DNA from: Dromiciops gliroides
Lineage: Eukaryota; Chordata; Mammalia; Microbiotheria; Microbiotheriidae
Length of the DNA stretch: 64,000 bases
Reading direction: 5' to 3'
Assembly (NCBI RefSeq): GCF_019393635.1
Contig: NC_057863.1
Coordinates: forward strand, 626,327,791 to 626,391,790
Made by a program: the position numbers and the translations under genes
Shown: one piece after another, positions 1-10,280 of the stretch
Layout of the letters: each line of letters starts with the position of its first letter
How positions within the stretch are numbered: the stretch's first letter is position 1
The notes under the pieces: model-generated
The model's database searches: none
Seen by the model: the letters and a program-made list of their open reading frames with translations, nothing else
Told to the model about the DNA's origin: nothing

Positions 1-470
1 GTCATCACTGGGTGACATCTTCACAAGCACTTGAATTGGATTTATGGCAATGCCTTGGAGTTTTTTGGAGTCTTGAATTGGATTTAAGTGAGGCAGAGTC
101 GCCCAAAGTCATCGGCCTCACTGCCTCTTCCACAGTCATCCTAGTTCAGTGGCAGCAGATGGCTTTGGCTTCTTCCATGTCTGACCAAGCTCTAAGCGCT
201 CCGCGGCTCCCGCTTTAGCCACCTTTGTGGCGCTTGGAATAAATTGCTCTTATTTTCCCATTCCATTGTGGGGGAATCTTCAAACACTTGGGGTAGAGAC
301 TCCCCTAACTCACCAACAGCCTGGTTTAACCTGTTTACTGGGAGGGTTTTACTGGGTGTGGCCTCTACACGTGCTAGACAGCTTCTCGAGCCCAGCCTTC
401 TGCTCTGTGTATTTACAGAGTTTACTACCCATCTCTGGAATGTTCGGATACAAAGAAGGACAAGGTACAG
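1..470. other. gene-free stretch, probably an old interspersed repeat
   Basis: No exon-like open frame with splice sites is visible. The wording around 60-150 (a gaattggatttaagtgaggc block and a serine-rich chance frame) resembles the tail of a dispersed marsupial repeat, but I see no second copy in the window to confirm it. Short open frames here are likely chance. Confidence 0.3.
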
Positions 471-884
471 TGTGTCCCAAAAGTCTTAATGCAGTCGAGA
501 ACTTTGATAGATTATACACTAGTGTGTATTTTGGAGATCACGGGTCCGGTAGAAAGGACAGGTTGTTAAATGTAGAACAGAAGGTTCCAAAGAATAGGAG
601 GTTCCAGAGGTCGGGGAGAACAGGATGAGGACACAAGACGGAGTGTGTGGAATGGGAGGAGCAGCACTGCAGATGTCCGACAGATGTGCATTCTGAGATG
701 GGGCATGGGGAAGCAGAGAGGAGTGTTGTATTCCACATCTGCATGGGGGGTGGGGGGTGGGGAGGTGGAGACCCTCACCAGCAAAATCATGCCTCCTTGG
801 AGTATATATAAATTATTTTTAAAGTCCTTGTAAAAGGATCCACTGGATCCTTGGCTTTCATAAAATCTGTGGTTGTTACACATC

Positions 885-888
<4 letters not shown>

Positions 889-951
<63 letters not shown>
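889..951. repeat. (CT)n microsatellite with CT-rich flank
   Basis: About 63 bases of pure CT dinucleotide. It continues as an impure C/T-only tract to about 1190 with CCCT and CTTT variants. Long Ser/Leu frames across it are artefacts of the repeat. Confidence 0.97.
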
Positions 952-955
<4 letters not shown>

Positions 956-1195
956 CTATCCCTCTCTTCTTTCTCTCTCTCTCTTTCTCTCTCCCTCCTC
1001 CTCCCACCATCTCTTTCTGTGTTTCTCTCTGTGTCTCTGTCTCCCTCTCCCTCTCTCTCCCTCCCTCCTTCCCTCCCTTCCTCTCTCTTTTTCTCTTTGT
1101 CTATCTGTCTCTCTGCCCCTCTCTCTCCTTCCCTCTCCTCCCTCTCCCTTCCCTATCTACCCCCTTCCCTCTCCTCCTCCCTCCCCCTTCAAAAA

Positions 1196-1745
1196 AGAAA
1201 TCAAAGTTCAATGAACAACTAGGGGAAAATAGCTTGTCCAAAATAACCCTCGTGTGGAAGAGGGATTAGCCTTCTATTACTTGGCCCCAGGAGCAATGGG
1301 TGGAAGCTGCAATCAGGTCAATGCAGACCTGAACGCCTTCCCAGCCATTAGGATCAGAGGGCCATAGACCTAGAGCCACAGGAGAGCTTGGAGTCCAAGC
1401 TACCTCACAGTGAAGGGGCTGCCTGCTCTTGCAGAAGTGGAGTGAAGCCAGAAAGTAAAGAAAGGCAAGATGACCACGAGAGGGCACTATTGTAAAGAGA
1501 ATCCTTCTGGGTTCTGTGAAGAACCAGCCAGACTCCAAGGTCAGAAAGAGATTCTGTGAAAATGAGCAGCAGCCAATGGTGGCGAATTCAGGGTTTAATG
1601 AATGGAACAGAAGAGAGGTTTCTGATGAAAGGAAAGAAATATTTACCAAGTACTTATATTATTTATATTTGCTATATATTGTCATGTCATGTCATATCAT
1701 ATCAATCATATGATCCTTACAAGAACCTTGGGAGGGTAGATATTA
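1196..1745. other. gene-free stretch, nothing recognised
   Basis: Unique-looking sequence with no supported exon. Short tandem catgt/catat units occur at 1682-1705. A shared tail fragment (ccttacaagaaccttgggaggg, MIR-like) appears at 1712-1735. Confidence 0.4.
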
Positions 1746-2088
1746 TCTTCCCCCCACTTAATAGTATTTATTATTTTTCCCAATTACATGTAAAGATAAT
1801 TTTCAACATTCATTTTTGTAAGATTTTGAGTTCCAAGTTTTTCTCCTTCCCTCCCTTTCCTCCCCCCACCCCAAGACAGGAAGCAGTTTGATACTTATAC
1901 AGTACAATCATGATAATTTATACTTTCCACATTAGTCATGTTGTGAAAGAAGAATCAAAACAAAAGGGAAAAACCACAAGAAAGAAAAAAACAATAAATA
2001 AAGTGAAAATAATATGCTTCAATCTGCATTCAGACTCCACAGTGCTTTCTCTGAATGTGGAGAGCATTTTCCATCAAGAGTCTTTTGG

Positions 2089-2235
2089 GGGGCAGCTAGG
2101 TGGCAGATGGTTAGAGCACCGACCCTGGAGTCAGGAGGACCTGAGTTCAAATTCGGCCTCAGACACTTAACACTTACTAGCTGTCTGACCCTGGGCAAGT
2201 CACTTAACCCCAATTGCCTCACACACACACAAAAA
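2089..2235 (+). mobile_element. tRNA-derived marsupial SINE (WSINE1-type)
   Basis: Full-length copy with the ggatagagc-type box region (here gttagagcac), the ctgaccctgggcaag core and an (AC)n/A tail. Flanking duplication agagtcttttgg is perfect at 2077-2088 and 2236-2247. Confidence 0.96.
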
Positions 2236-3024
2236 AGAGTCTTTTGGAATTGTCTTGGATCATTGTGTTGCTGAGAAGAGCTAAGTCTATCACAGTTGAT
2301 CATCACACAATCTTTCTGATACTATGCACAATGTTCTCTTGGTTCTGCTCATTTCACTCAACCCCCCACAAATATAGTTTTGTTGTCTATTTCTTCCTGT
2401 AATTCACTTAACTTCTTATCTAAGAATTGGGATGCTGTATCACTTGATGCATGTATGTTTAGTATTGATATTACTTCATTGTCTATGGTACCTTTTAGCA
2501 AGATGTAGTTTCTTTCCTTATCTCTTTTAATTAGGCCTATTTTTGCTTTTTCTGAGATAAGGATTACTACCCCTGCTTTTTTACTTCAGTTGAAGCATAA
2601 TATATTTTATATATAATATATTAATATATTTTGCTCTAGCCTTTTACCTTTACTCTGTTTCAAATGCATTTCTTGTAGACAACATATTGTAGGATTCTGT
2701 TTTTTAATCCACTCTGCTATCTGCTTCCTTTTTAATGGGAGAGTTCATCCCTTTCACATTCACGGTTATGATTACTATATATCTCCCTGTATTTTTCCCC
2801 TTGTTGACACTTTTCTCTCTCCTTTCCCCCTGTCCCTTCTCATCAGTGTTTTGCTTCTGACCACCACCTCACTCAATCTACCCTCCCTTCTATCAGCCCC
2901 AACTCTCTTTTGCCCTTTTCCCTTTTGCCTTCTAGTTTTGCCCTCCCTTCTATCAGCACCCCACCCTTTTCTTTTCCCTTTCCCCTCTTACTTCCCTATA
3001 GGATAAGTTAAAATTCTATACCCA

Positions 3025-3172
3025 GGGGGCAGCTAGGTGGCTCAGTGGATAAAGCACTGGCCCTGGATTCAGGAGGACCTGAGTTCAAATCTGGCCTCAG
3101 ACACTTGACACTTACTAGCTGTGTGACCCTGGGTAAGTCACTTAACCCCCATTGCCCTGCAAAAAAAAAAAT
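3025..3172 (+). mobile_element. tRNA-derived marsupial SINE (WSINE1-type)
   Basis: Full-length with an A11 tail. The duplication ttctataccca is seen at 3014-3024 and 3173-3183. Confidence 0.96.
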
Positions 3173-3661
3173 TTCTATACCCAAATGAGTGTGTTATTCC
3201 CTCTTTGAGCCTAATCAGATAAGAGTAAGGTTGAAACAATGCTCATTCCTCCCTTCTTTCCCTCTATTGTAATAGGTCTTTTGTGTCTCTTCATGTGATA
3301 TGATTTACCCCATTCTGCCCTCTCTTTCCTCATCTCCCAGTATAATCCTTTTTGTCAACCCTTAAGGTTTTTTTTTTTAAATATCAAAATCAACTTATAC
3401 CCACACTGTCTACATGTACTCTTCCTAAAAGCCTTAAGAGAGATACAGTTCTCAAAAATTACAATGATCTTCTTCCTGTGTAGGGTTATAAACATATTAA
3501 CTTTATTGGATAACATGTTTTGGTTCCCCCCCCCCTCCATTTTACCTTTTTGTGCTTTTCTGGAGTCTCTTATTTGTAGATTGAATTTTCTGCTCAGTTC
3601 TGGGCTTTTCATTAGGAAAGTTTTAAAGCCCCCTAATTTTGTTGAATGACCAATGTTTTCC

Positions 3662-4378
3662 CTAAAATATTATGCTTAATGTTGTTGTAATACAAATTCT
3701 TAGTTGTAATCCAAATTCCTTTGCCCTCTGGAATATCATATTCCAAGTCCTCCAGTCCTTTGATGTTGAGGATACCAGGTCCCCTGTAATCCTGATAGTT
3801 GCTCCTTGATATTTAAATTGTTTCTTTCTGGCTGCTTGCTGTATTTTCTCCTTTACCTGATAATTCTTGAATTTGGCTACAATATTCCTTGGAGTTTTCT
3901 TTTTGGGGTCTCTTTCTGGAGGTGACTGATGGACTCTTTCAAGGACTATTTTTTCCTCTGGTTCTAAGACATTGGGGCAATTCTCCTTGATGATATCATG
4001 AAATATGCTGCCCAGGCTCTTTTTTTGATCATGGCCCTCAGGTAGTCCAATTATTCTTAAATTGTCCCTCCTGGATCTATTTTCCAGGTCTATTGTTTTT
4101 CTGAAGAGATATTTTATGTTTTCTTCTACTTTTATATTCTTTTGAATCTGCTTTACTTCTTCCTGTTGTCTCATTGAGTCATTAGCTTCCATCTGCCCAA
4201 TTCTGATTCTTAAGGAATTATTTTCCCCAGTTAGCTTTTGTACCTCCTTTTTCATTTGTTCAGTTGTATTTTTTAAGGCATTGTTTTCTTTTTCCAAACT
4301 ATCTACTCTCTTTTGCATAACCCTCATTTCTTTCCCCAATTTTTCTTCTACCTCTTTTATTTGGTTTATAAAATCCTT
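3662..4378 (-). pseudogene. L1 ORF1 (RNA-binding protein) remnant, long open frame
   Basis: About 240 codons stay open. The N-terminal part is a heptad-like coiled coil rich in E, K, L and N. Next comes the RRM start (SRRDNLRIIGLPEG) and a C-terminal domain with SPPERDPKKKTPRNIVAKF, then KYQGATIRITGDLVSSTSKDW. This is the trimeric nucleic-acid chaperone of L1. The apparent start MAPPPKK is not real: those codons come from the first bases of the neighbouring plus-strand element, so the true N-terminus was lost at the junction near 4380. Confidence 0.85.
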
Positions 4379-4428
4379 TTTGGGGGGTGGAGCCAAGATG
4401 GTGGAGGAAAGACATTAAATGCACAGAG

Positions 4429-4878
4429 CTCCTGAAAATCATTGGACTACCTGAAAACCATGACCAAAATAAGAGTTTAGACAGCATCTTCCAAGAGATT
4501 GTCAGGGAAAATTTCCTTGATATTCTAGAAGTAGAAGGCAAAATAGAAATTGAAAGAATCCACCGATCACCTCCTGAAAGAAATCCCAAAAGGAAAACCT
4601 CCAGGAATATTATAGCCAAATTCTAGAGCTCCTGGGTCAAGGAAAAAATATTGCAAGGAGCTAGAAAAAAAGAATTCAAATACAGTGGAGCTACAATAAG
4701 GATAAAACAAGATCTAGCAGCATCTACATTAAAGGACTGGAGGGCATGGAATGTGATATTCCAGCACGTAAAGGAACTGGGACTTCAGCCAAGAATCACA
4801 TACCCAGAAAAACTGAGTATAATCTTTCAGGGGAAAAATGGGACTTCAATGAAAAAGAGGACTTTCAAGCATTCATGA
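4429..4878 (+). pseudogene. L1 ORF1 remnant (RRM and C-terminal domain)
   Basis: Encodes LLKIIGLPENHDQNKSLDSI, then RSPPERNPKRKTSRNIIAKF, a TAG stop at 4624, and continues in the same frame with ARKKEFKYSGATIRIKQDLA. The coiled coil is missing. It is clearly homologous to, but different from, the minus-strand ORF1 next door, so the two are separate insertions. Confidence 0.85.
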
Positions 4879-5131
4879 TGAAAAGACCTAAACTGAATAG
4901 AAAATTTGACTTTCAAATACAAGACCCTGGAGAAGCATAAAAAGGTAAACAGGAAAAAGAAATCATGAGAGATATTAAAAGATTAAACTGTTTACATTCC
5001 TACATGGGAAGATAATACTTTGAACTCATAATAACTTTCTCAGTAAGGAATACACAGAGGACACAGGTCTGAACTGAATATGAAGGGAAGATATCTGTAA
5101 AACATTTATTTTTTGTTTATCCTTGTTCTTT

Positions 5132-5233
5132 GTGGGGCAGACAGGGTGGGGTGTCATGTCTGGGGCCAGATTTGGGCTCAGGTCCTCCTGGGTTCAGGGC
5201 CGGTGCTTTGTCCACTGTGCCACCTAGCTAACC
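5132..5233 (-). mobile_element. old degenerate SINE, minus strand
   Basis: The string gctcaggtcctcctgggttcagggccggtgctttgtccactgtgccacctagct is recognisable, but the 3' half is lost or diverged. Confidence 0.8.
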
Positions 5234-6418
5234 CATGATGACATCTTTAAAATAGGGTTGAGGAGTAGGAGGAATGGACTGGGGGAGGGGGAAGAGGAGA
5301 GGTGGACTGGGGAGAGGTAGTTCACATGAAGGAAACAAGAAAAAAGCTTATGGAGGGGAGGGGAAGAGGAGGAAGGAGTGGGAGAGTGAGTGAACCTTGC
5401 TATCATCAGAATTGGCTCAAAGAGGGAATAACTTACATACTCAAGTGGGTATCATAATATATTTTTGCCCTGAGGGAAAGAGGGAGGGGAAGAAGCAGGG
5501 GAGAAGAGGGAAAAGAGGGAAGGTGTTCTGCATAACCGCACAAGTATGACATATTGAATTGCTTGATTTCATAGGGAGGGTTGAGGAGGGAAGGAGGAAG
5601 AAAAATTTAGAATACAGTATTAGCTCAAAGACCTTAATCTCATCAGAGTGGGCTCAAGGAGGGAATAACACACACACCCAACTGGGAGGAGTAATCTATT
5701 TAAAGAAGGAAGGGTGAAAGAAGGGAAGGCAGAGTGGGGGAGGGGGGCAGTCAGAAGTAAAACACTCTTGAGGAGGAATAGGGTAAAATAGAAAATAGAG
5801 TAAATATCATGGGAAGGGAATAGGATGGAGGGAAATAGTTATGATGATTGACTATAATGGCAAAATGTATGGTACGTACTTTGCTGGGCTATTGTGAAAA
5901 AAGTTCTTTGTCAAGTTTAATGTACTATATAAAAGTTATGATGAACAGGATGCTATCAGAAAAACCTGGAAAGACCTACATGAAATGAAGCAGAGTGAAA
6001 TGTACTGTATACAAAATAACAGCAATAGTGTAAGATGATCTGCTGAGAGGCACGTGGTTATTTTCAGCAAAGCAATGATCCAATATAACTCTGAAGGACT
6101 CATGAAAAATGCAATCCATCTAACAGAAAAAGAACTGATAGTATCTGAAAACAGATTGAAACACCTTTTTTTTGACAATTCCTTAATCTGAAGTTTTGTT
6201 TTTATCTGTTTTCTCTCACAACATAGCTAATGTGGAGATGTTTTTCATAACTACTCATATATAACTAATATTGAATTGCTTGAGTTCTTGGGGGTAGGGG
6301 GTGGGAAGTGAGGGAGGAAGAGAGGTTGGAACACAAAGTTTTTAAAAATTGATGTCAAAATTTGTTGGGCACCAAGTAGGAGGGGGTGAGGTTATGAAAG
6401 ACTTTAAAAAGCAAACAG

Positions 6419-6567
6419 GGGGATGGCTAGGTGGCGAAGTGGATAAAGCACCAGCCCTGGATTCAGGAGTACCTGGGTTCAAATCCGGCCTCAGACACTT
6501 GACACTTACTAGCTATGTGACCCTGGGCAAGTCACTTAACCCCCATTGCCCCATTAAAAAAAAAAAA
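6419..6567 (+). mobile_element. tRNA-derived marsupial SINE (WSINE1-type)
   Basis: Nearly complete (ggatggctaggtggcgaagtgg start) with an A13 tail. An imperfect duplication aaaaagcaaa flanks it. Confidence 0.94.
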
Positions 6568-6903
6568 AGCAAAAAGGATGTGTAAGTCCCACCTACAATC
6601 CTGTTTTTTATTGCCTTCCCCAACCCTTTTGAATTCTTGTGCCTTCTCTTTGTTAACTCCCATTTATCCTCTATACAGGTTGTGTGTACATATTTGTTTA
6701 TACCTCCCTGAATTTTTCCTCATTTATTCATTCAATCCTGCCCAACTCTTTGGACCATAGCACGCCAAGCCATTTTGTCATTCATTATCTGCCAAACCAG
6801 CTTCCTAGCCATTGCTTCCATGACACTATCTCTCCATCTCATTCTCTGCAGTCCCCTTCTCCGATTGTATCCAATCTTTCCCAACACCAGCACCTTTTCC
6901 AAT

Positions 6904-6933
6904 GAATCTTGTCTTTTCTTTTTTTTTTTTTTT
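6904..6933. repeat. left target-site duplication plus poly(T) of the retroviral retrocopy
   Basis: gaatcttgtcttttc at 6904-6918 is repeated exactly at 10281-10295. It is followed by 15 T (6919-6933), the complement of a poly(A) tail on the minus strand. Long duplication plus poly(A) is the signature of LINE-machinery insertion. Confidence 0.95.
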
Positions 6934-7458
6934 AGTTAGAATAAGGTGATAGTTTATTTAGGAGCAAGGGAAGGGAAGGGTGGGGGGAGGGAAACCATGA
7001 AAGAAATCCTTGGACTTTTCATGGGGAGATTTGGCATAAAGCACATGGCTCAGAGGTACCAAATCTCCTCGAACAGGAGACCGGAAGGTACTTTTATAGA
7101 GGACTGATGGGGGTGGACCATCTGCCCGTGAAAAGTTCCTTTAGTGAGAGAGGACCATCCCCCACTGGTGGTAGCTGGGGGAATTGGGTGAGCAGTGGAG
7201 GACCATCCCCCACCGGTAGTGACTAAAGGAATTGGGTGAGGGGTGGCTACAGATCCCTCTTCAGAACACAAAGGCCGAAGCCACACCCAAACTTATCTCC
7301 CCAGGATAAGGGAGACCAGAATGAAGGGTAGGAATCCCAAGCTAGCTCAGTCTGATTTGGTTCCTCTAGGCGTTATCTGTCCTCTGGTTTAGTTTCTCAA
7401 GGAGAAGATTCCTCGGTGTGCCCCAGAGAAATTCTGGCGTGCTCTGCGCCCCATGACA
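6934..7458 (-). repeat. U3-R part of the retroviral LTR
   Basis: Minus-strand U3 begins TGTCATGGGGCGCAGAGC at 7458. It carries two related copies of a block with a gggggatggtcc core (around 7140-7230), then TATAAAAG (about 7093-7100). R begins GGAGATTTGG about 30 bases past the TATA box. AATAAA is followed about 16 bases later by the CTAACT cleavage point at the poly(A) tail. It matches the LTRs at 16199 and 19980. Confidence 0.92.
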
Positions 7459-7472
7459 TTCCCCACTTCTCT
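7459..7472 (-). promoter_or_regulatory. polypurine tract before U3
   Basis: The minus strand reads AGAGAAGTGGGGAA immediately before the TGTCATGG start of U3, the expected position for the plus-strand DNA primer of a retrovirus. Confidence 0.8.
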
Positions 7473-7474
7473 AT

Positions 7475-7835
7475 ATATAAGGAAAGGGGACGAAGATTCT
7501 TCTGAAACTGCTTCATGCTGACCCGGGGGTCGAAGAATCACGGCGCAAGGGAGGGGGAGGGGAGAGAAGTGGAGAAGGCCTGGAATGCTCGGAGTTGTGA
7601 GGGGCCCAGAGAGTCCAGAGGCAACACGTAGGCACAGTGTCATGAATCCTTGAGCCTAGATGGAACAGACTTAAACAAAAAAAATTAAAACTGACCAGAG
7701 CAAAAGGGAAAAGGGGCTTTATCAGATCAGGAGTCAAGTGGGACCTTTTTGCAGGACAGGGTGTGGCCTGCTTTACAGGAGGGAGTTCAAGCCTAATTCT
7801 GTGATAGGCAGTGTCTGTCTACATTTAGGGTCCTT
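7475..7835 (-). other. retroviral 3' internal segment, coding origin unclear
   Basis: Lies between the end of gag and the polypurine tract. Several short frames are open. The last one reads into the polypurine tract (SEESSSPFLIYREVGN) and could be an env tail remnant, but I cannot show this from the sequence. No pol domain is recognisable. Confidence 0.4.
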
Positions 7836-9740
7836 TTATCCCATCCCCACTTTGTGCCTTGATTGCATGCTAGGACCTGAACCAGAGAGTAAGACAGAGG
7901 TCGCCCCAAAACCATTCCTAGGCTTGCCTCCTATGTCCAGCTTGGCCATAGGCCTGACACGATGCTGGTCAGGAGAGCAAGTTGCAGAGCCCTGGATTTT
8001 TGCTAAGCCAATCTCTGGGGTGCTGCCCTGGGGACAAAGAGGTAGGAGGGCAGGCCTCACCTTCGTGCGGCGTCCCCCACTTCTGTGTCCCGGTTTACTG
8101 CAGCTGCCAGAATCTTGGCCAGCCGGAGTTCTGCTGGTAGCAGTTGTGATGGTGGCTGCTGCTATTATAGAATCTTGGTCTATGGAGCGGGCATGAGCCA
8201 TCTTTTCTCTCTCTTTGGCTACTGCAAGGTCCCTGTTATTAAAAATCTTAAAAGCAATGTCAAGGAGTTGTGAGGATGGGATCTGGGGACCCCAGTCTAA
8301 CTTCTGGAGCTCTCTCCTAATGTCAGGAGCAGACTGGCTGATAAAATGAATATTGAGGACAGTTATTCCTACATCTTTTTGGGGGTCTAGGTTGGTATAT
8401 TTCTTCAGAGAGTCCACTAAGCGGCTCATGAAGACAGCAGGATTTTCGTCAGACCCCTGTGTTATCTCCCTCACCTTTCCATAATTGACCTGTTTCTTAA
8501 CCCCCCTTCTCATTCCCTCAACTAGGCAGGTGATCAAGTGATTTCTACGAGCCCTATCTTCCCTGTTATCATAGTTCCATCTTGGTTCTATGACCGGGAC
8601 AGCTGTAAAACCAGGGACCCCAACCCAATTTCCAACCTGCGAGTGTTCATCCCCAACTTGTACCGCCAGGTCCCAAATCTGTTTTTTCTCATCAGGGGTA
8701 CAACAGCTGGCAAGAATAATTTGCAAATCGGTCCAGGAAAGGTCAAACTCCAGTGTCACAGACTTAAAGCCATCTATGAACTTTGTGGGGTTCTCTTAGT
8801 AGCTCCCCAATTTCTCTTTAATCTGAGATAACCTGCTTATAGAAAAAGGGGCATGCCTTACTGTTGTGCCCTTCCCAATGGGAAATTCCCTTAATGGAAG
8901 CAGGGAAGTAGTGGGAGACGCTGGTGAGGACCTGGGTTGGGGAGATAGCTCAGGTGGAGACAGAGGATTGGGCGTAGGGCCCAGTGGGGGAGGGGTGACA
9001 GCCTTTGGCTGTGGAGTAGGTGGGGGAGGGGAAACAGTCTTTGGCTGCAGCATGGGTGGAGATGGGGAAAGGGAGATAGCCGTAGGTGACTGCAGATTAG
9101 GTAAAGCAGATGGGGTCGGCTGAATGGAAACAACAGGAGAAATGGGAACATATTGGAGTTCCCCCCGATTGTAAATGGGGTAGAGCAGGATAGAGGGAGA
9201 CTGATATCCACTCCCCGTGTGGCACAGGGAATTGGTTCTGAGATCAGCCGGTGGGCAAGGAGAGGTCTCAGTCATAGAGTGATATGACTGTGGTTGACCC
9301 ATAGGTACGGAAGCAGGCGGAGAAGGAGTGGAACGAGAAACAGGTAGGGAATGAGTTTGAGGAGGAGGGGAGGCTGAGGTCTCAGAGTAGGTGCCCGAAG
9401 AGTTAGCGAATTGCTTGGGCTTGTGGTGATTCTCAACCGGCTAGGGGACCTCATCCTTTCCCTTTGACTTCTGGCTCAAACTCATAAAAGCCGATATGTA
9501 TGGAATCTCTGTCCATCTCCCTTCACGCTTGCAAAACTTGTCCAATTGCAAGATGGTATTATAATTAAGGGTGCCGTGTACAGGTCAATTTCCTTCACTT
9601 CCTAGAGGATAATGTGGCCATAAATTGTTACAAAAATGTATCATACATCTCTTTCTTAGGTTTTTAAGTTCCAGTCTAGTCCAATCTCTTAGGATGTACC
9701 CCAGAGGTGAATTTTTCGGAACACTCCCTTTCTGTCCCAT
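7836..9740 (-). pseudogene. gag: retroviral gag (gammaretrovirus type), three in-frame stops
   Basis: A start codon at 9740-9738 gives MGQ, the myristoylation-type Gag start. About 630 codons stay in one frame, broken only by TGA (9587-9585), TAG (9443-9441) and TAA (8798-8796). Order: matrix-like N-terminus, a long Pro/Ser-rich linker (about 9400-8880), then a capsid-like region (8800-8200) with WDLAVQVGDEHSQVGNWV and KVREITQGSDENPAVFMSRL. The C-terminal nucleocapsid region is basic but shows no clean CCHC knuckle. With the stops it cannot give full-length Gag. Family placement rests on the capsid block and the MGQ start. Confidence 0.85.
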
Positions 9741-10042
9741 AACTACTGTCTAAGGAGAAGAGTCTGAATCAAGAGCAGAGAGCTGGTAAGGGATAGACAC
9801 ATAAGCATAAATGTTCTTACCCAGAAACGTGTAGTCTGAGGGTCCGAGCATGGTTCGGACATCTAGGAGTCCCAGGCTGCCCTCCACTGTCGCGTGCGAA
9901 AGCTGACCCTCTCTCTACCTCTCAGTGACTCAAACGGAGGTTGAGTCAGGCGGGAGAAGGAGAAAGGAAACCCAGAAGGGAGGTTCCCACCCCCCAGTTT
10001 TGTGTGCTAAGAGGAAAGAGGAAAATTCCACGTCCCTACAAC

Positions 10043-10054
10043 GTTCGGGCGCCA
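10043..10054 (-). promoter_or_regulatory. retroviral primer-binding site, tRNA-Lys-like
   Basis: The minus strand reads TGGCGCCCGAAC two bases after the LTR end, the first 12 bases expected for pairing with the 3' end of tRNA-Lys(UUU). The next bases (GTTGT) depart from that tRNA before AGGGAC reappears, so the assignment is tentative. Confidence 0.7.
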
Positions 10055-10056
10055 GA

Positions 10057-10280
10057 TGATATAGTGGGAAAATGGGGTACAGGTTGGGGTTGGGGTTCTT
10101 AGGAATTCCTCTTTAAAGAATTACACCCTCTTGCACACAAAACTTAGTTAGAACAAGGTGATAGTTTATTTAGGAGCAAGGGAAGGGAAGGGTGGGGGGA
10201 GGGAAACCATGAAAGAAATCCTTGGACTTTTCATGGGGAGATTTGGCATAAAGCACATGGCTCAGAGGTACCAAATCTCC
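10057..10280 (-). repeat. R-U5 part of the retroviral LTR
   Basis: The minus strand starts at the RNA start (GGAGATTTGGTACC at 10280) and ends ...CACTATATCA at 10057. R is nearly identical to the downstream R at 6934-7070. U3 is absent and the 15-bp duplication abuts R directly. Confidence 0.93.

Larger units (their letters stand above)
1750..4381 (-). mobile_element. HAL1-like (internally deleted L1) LINE, minus strand
   Basis: Read on the minus strand it runs ORF1 (4378-3662), a purine-rich spacer, the start of the ORF2 endonuclease region (about 3000-2400), then a jump to the ORF2 C-terminal end and 3' UTR (2400-1750). Most of the reverse transcriptase is absent. The L1 tail is recognisable from the T/C-rich 3' UTR at 1760-1870 and from similarity to the L1 tails at 53.5 and 24.7 kb. 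Two younger SINEs interrupt it. Confidence 0.75.
4382..6345 (+). mobile_element. HAL1-like LINE, plus strand, with L1 5' start
   Basis: It opens with ggggggtggagccaagatgg, the typical beginning of an L1 5' UTR. After only about 45 bases it passes into the middle of ORF1, then a purine-rich spacer shared with the minus-strand element (gctcaaagagggaataac at 5414), then ORF2 C-terminal codons (gaaaaacctggaaagaccta at 5958) and the 3' UTR. ORF2 is essentially missing, as in half-L1 elements. Confidence 0.72.
6934..10280 (-). mobile_element. retrotransposed copy of an endogenous gammaretrovirus-type RNA
   Basis: On the minus strand the order is R-U5 (10280-10057), primer-binding site, leader, gag (9740-7836), a short 3' segment, polypurine tract, U3 and R, ending at the poly(A) junction 6934. 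No U3 precedes the first R and no U5 follows the second, exactly as in viral RNA. The 15-bp duplication and poly(A) replace the 4-bp duplication a provirus would have. Only about 2.6 kb separates the primer site and polypurine tract, so most of pol and env is missing. Gag carries three stops. It is a defective fossil. Confidence 0.9.

Noticed and set aside
474..502. tacagtgtgtcccaaaagtc as a mariner end
   Set aside because: Resembles a mariner terminus, but no matching inverted end or second TA duplication was found nearby.
851..1222. Long Ser/Leu-rich open frames
   Set aside because: They are translations of the (CT)n tract in different frames.
7738..8196. 152-codon plus-strand frame
   Set aside because: It is the antisense shadow of the retroviral gag.
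8866..9123. Gly/Asp-rich plus-strand frame
   Set aside because: Antisense of the Pro/Ser-rich linker of gag.
7738..10280. An intact provirus
   Set aside because: No complete LTR pair, no 4-bp duplication, no pol or env, and three stops in gag.
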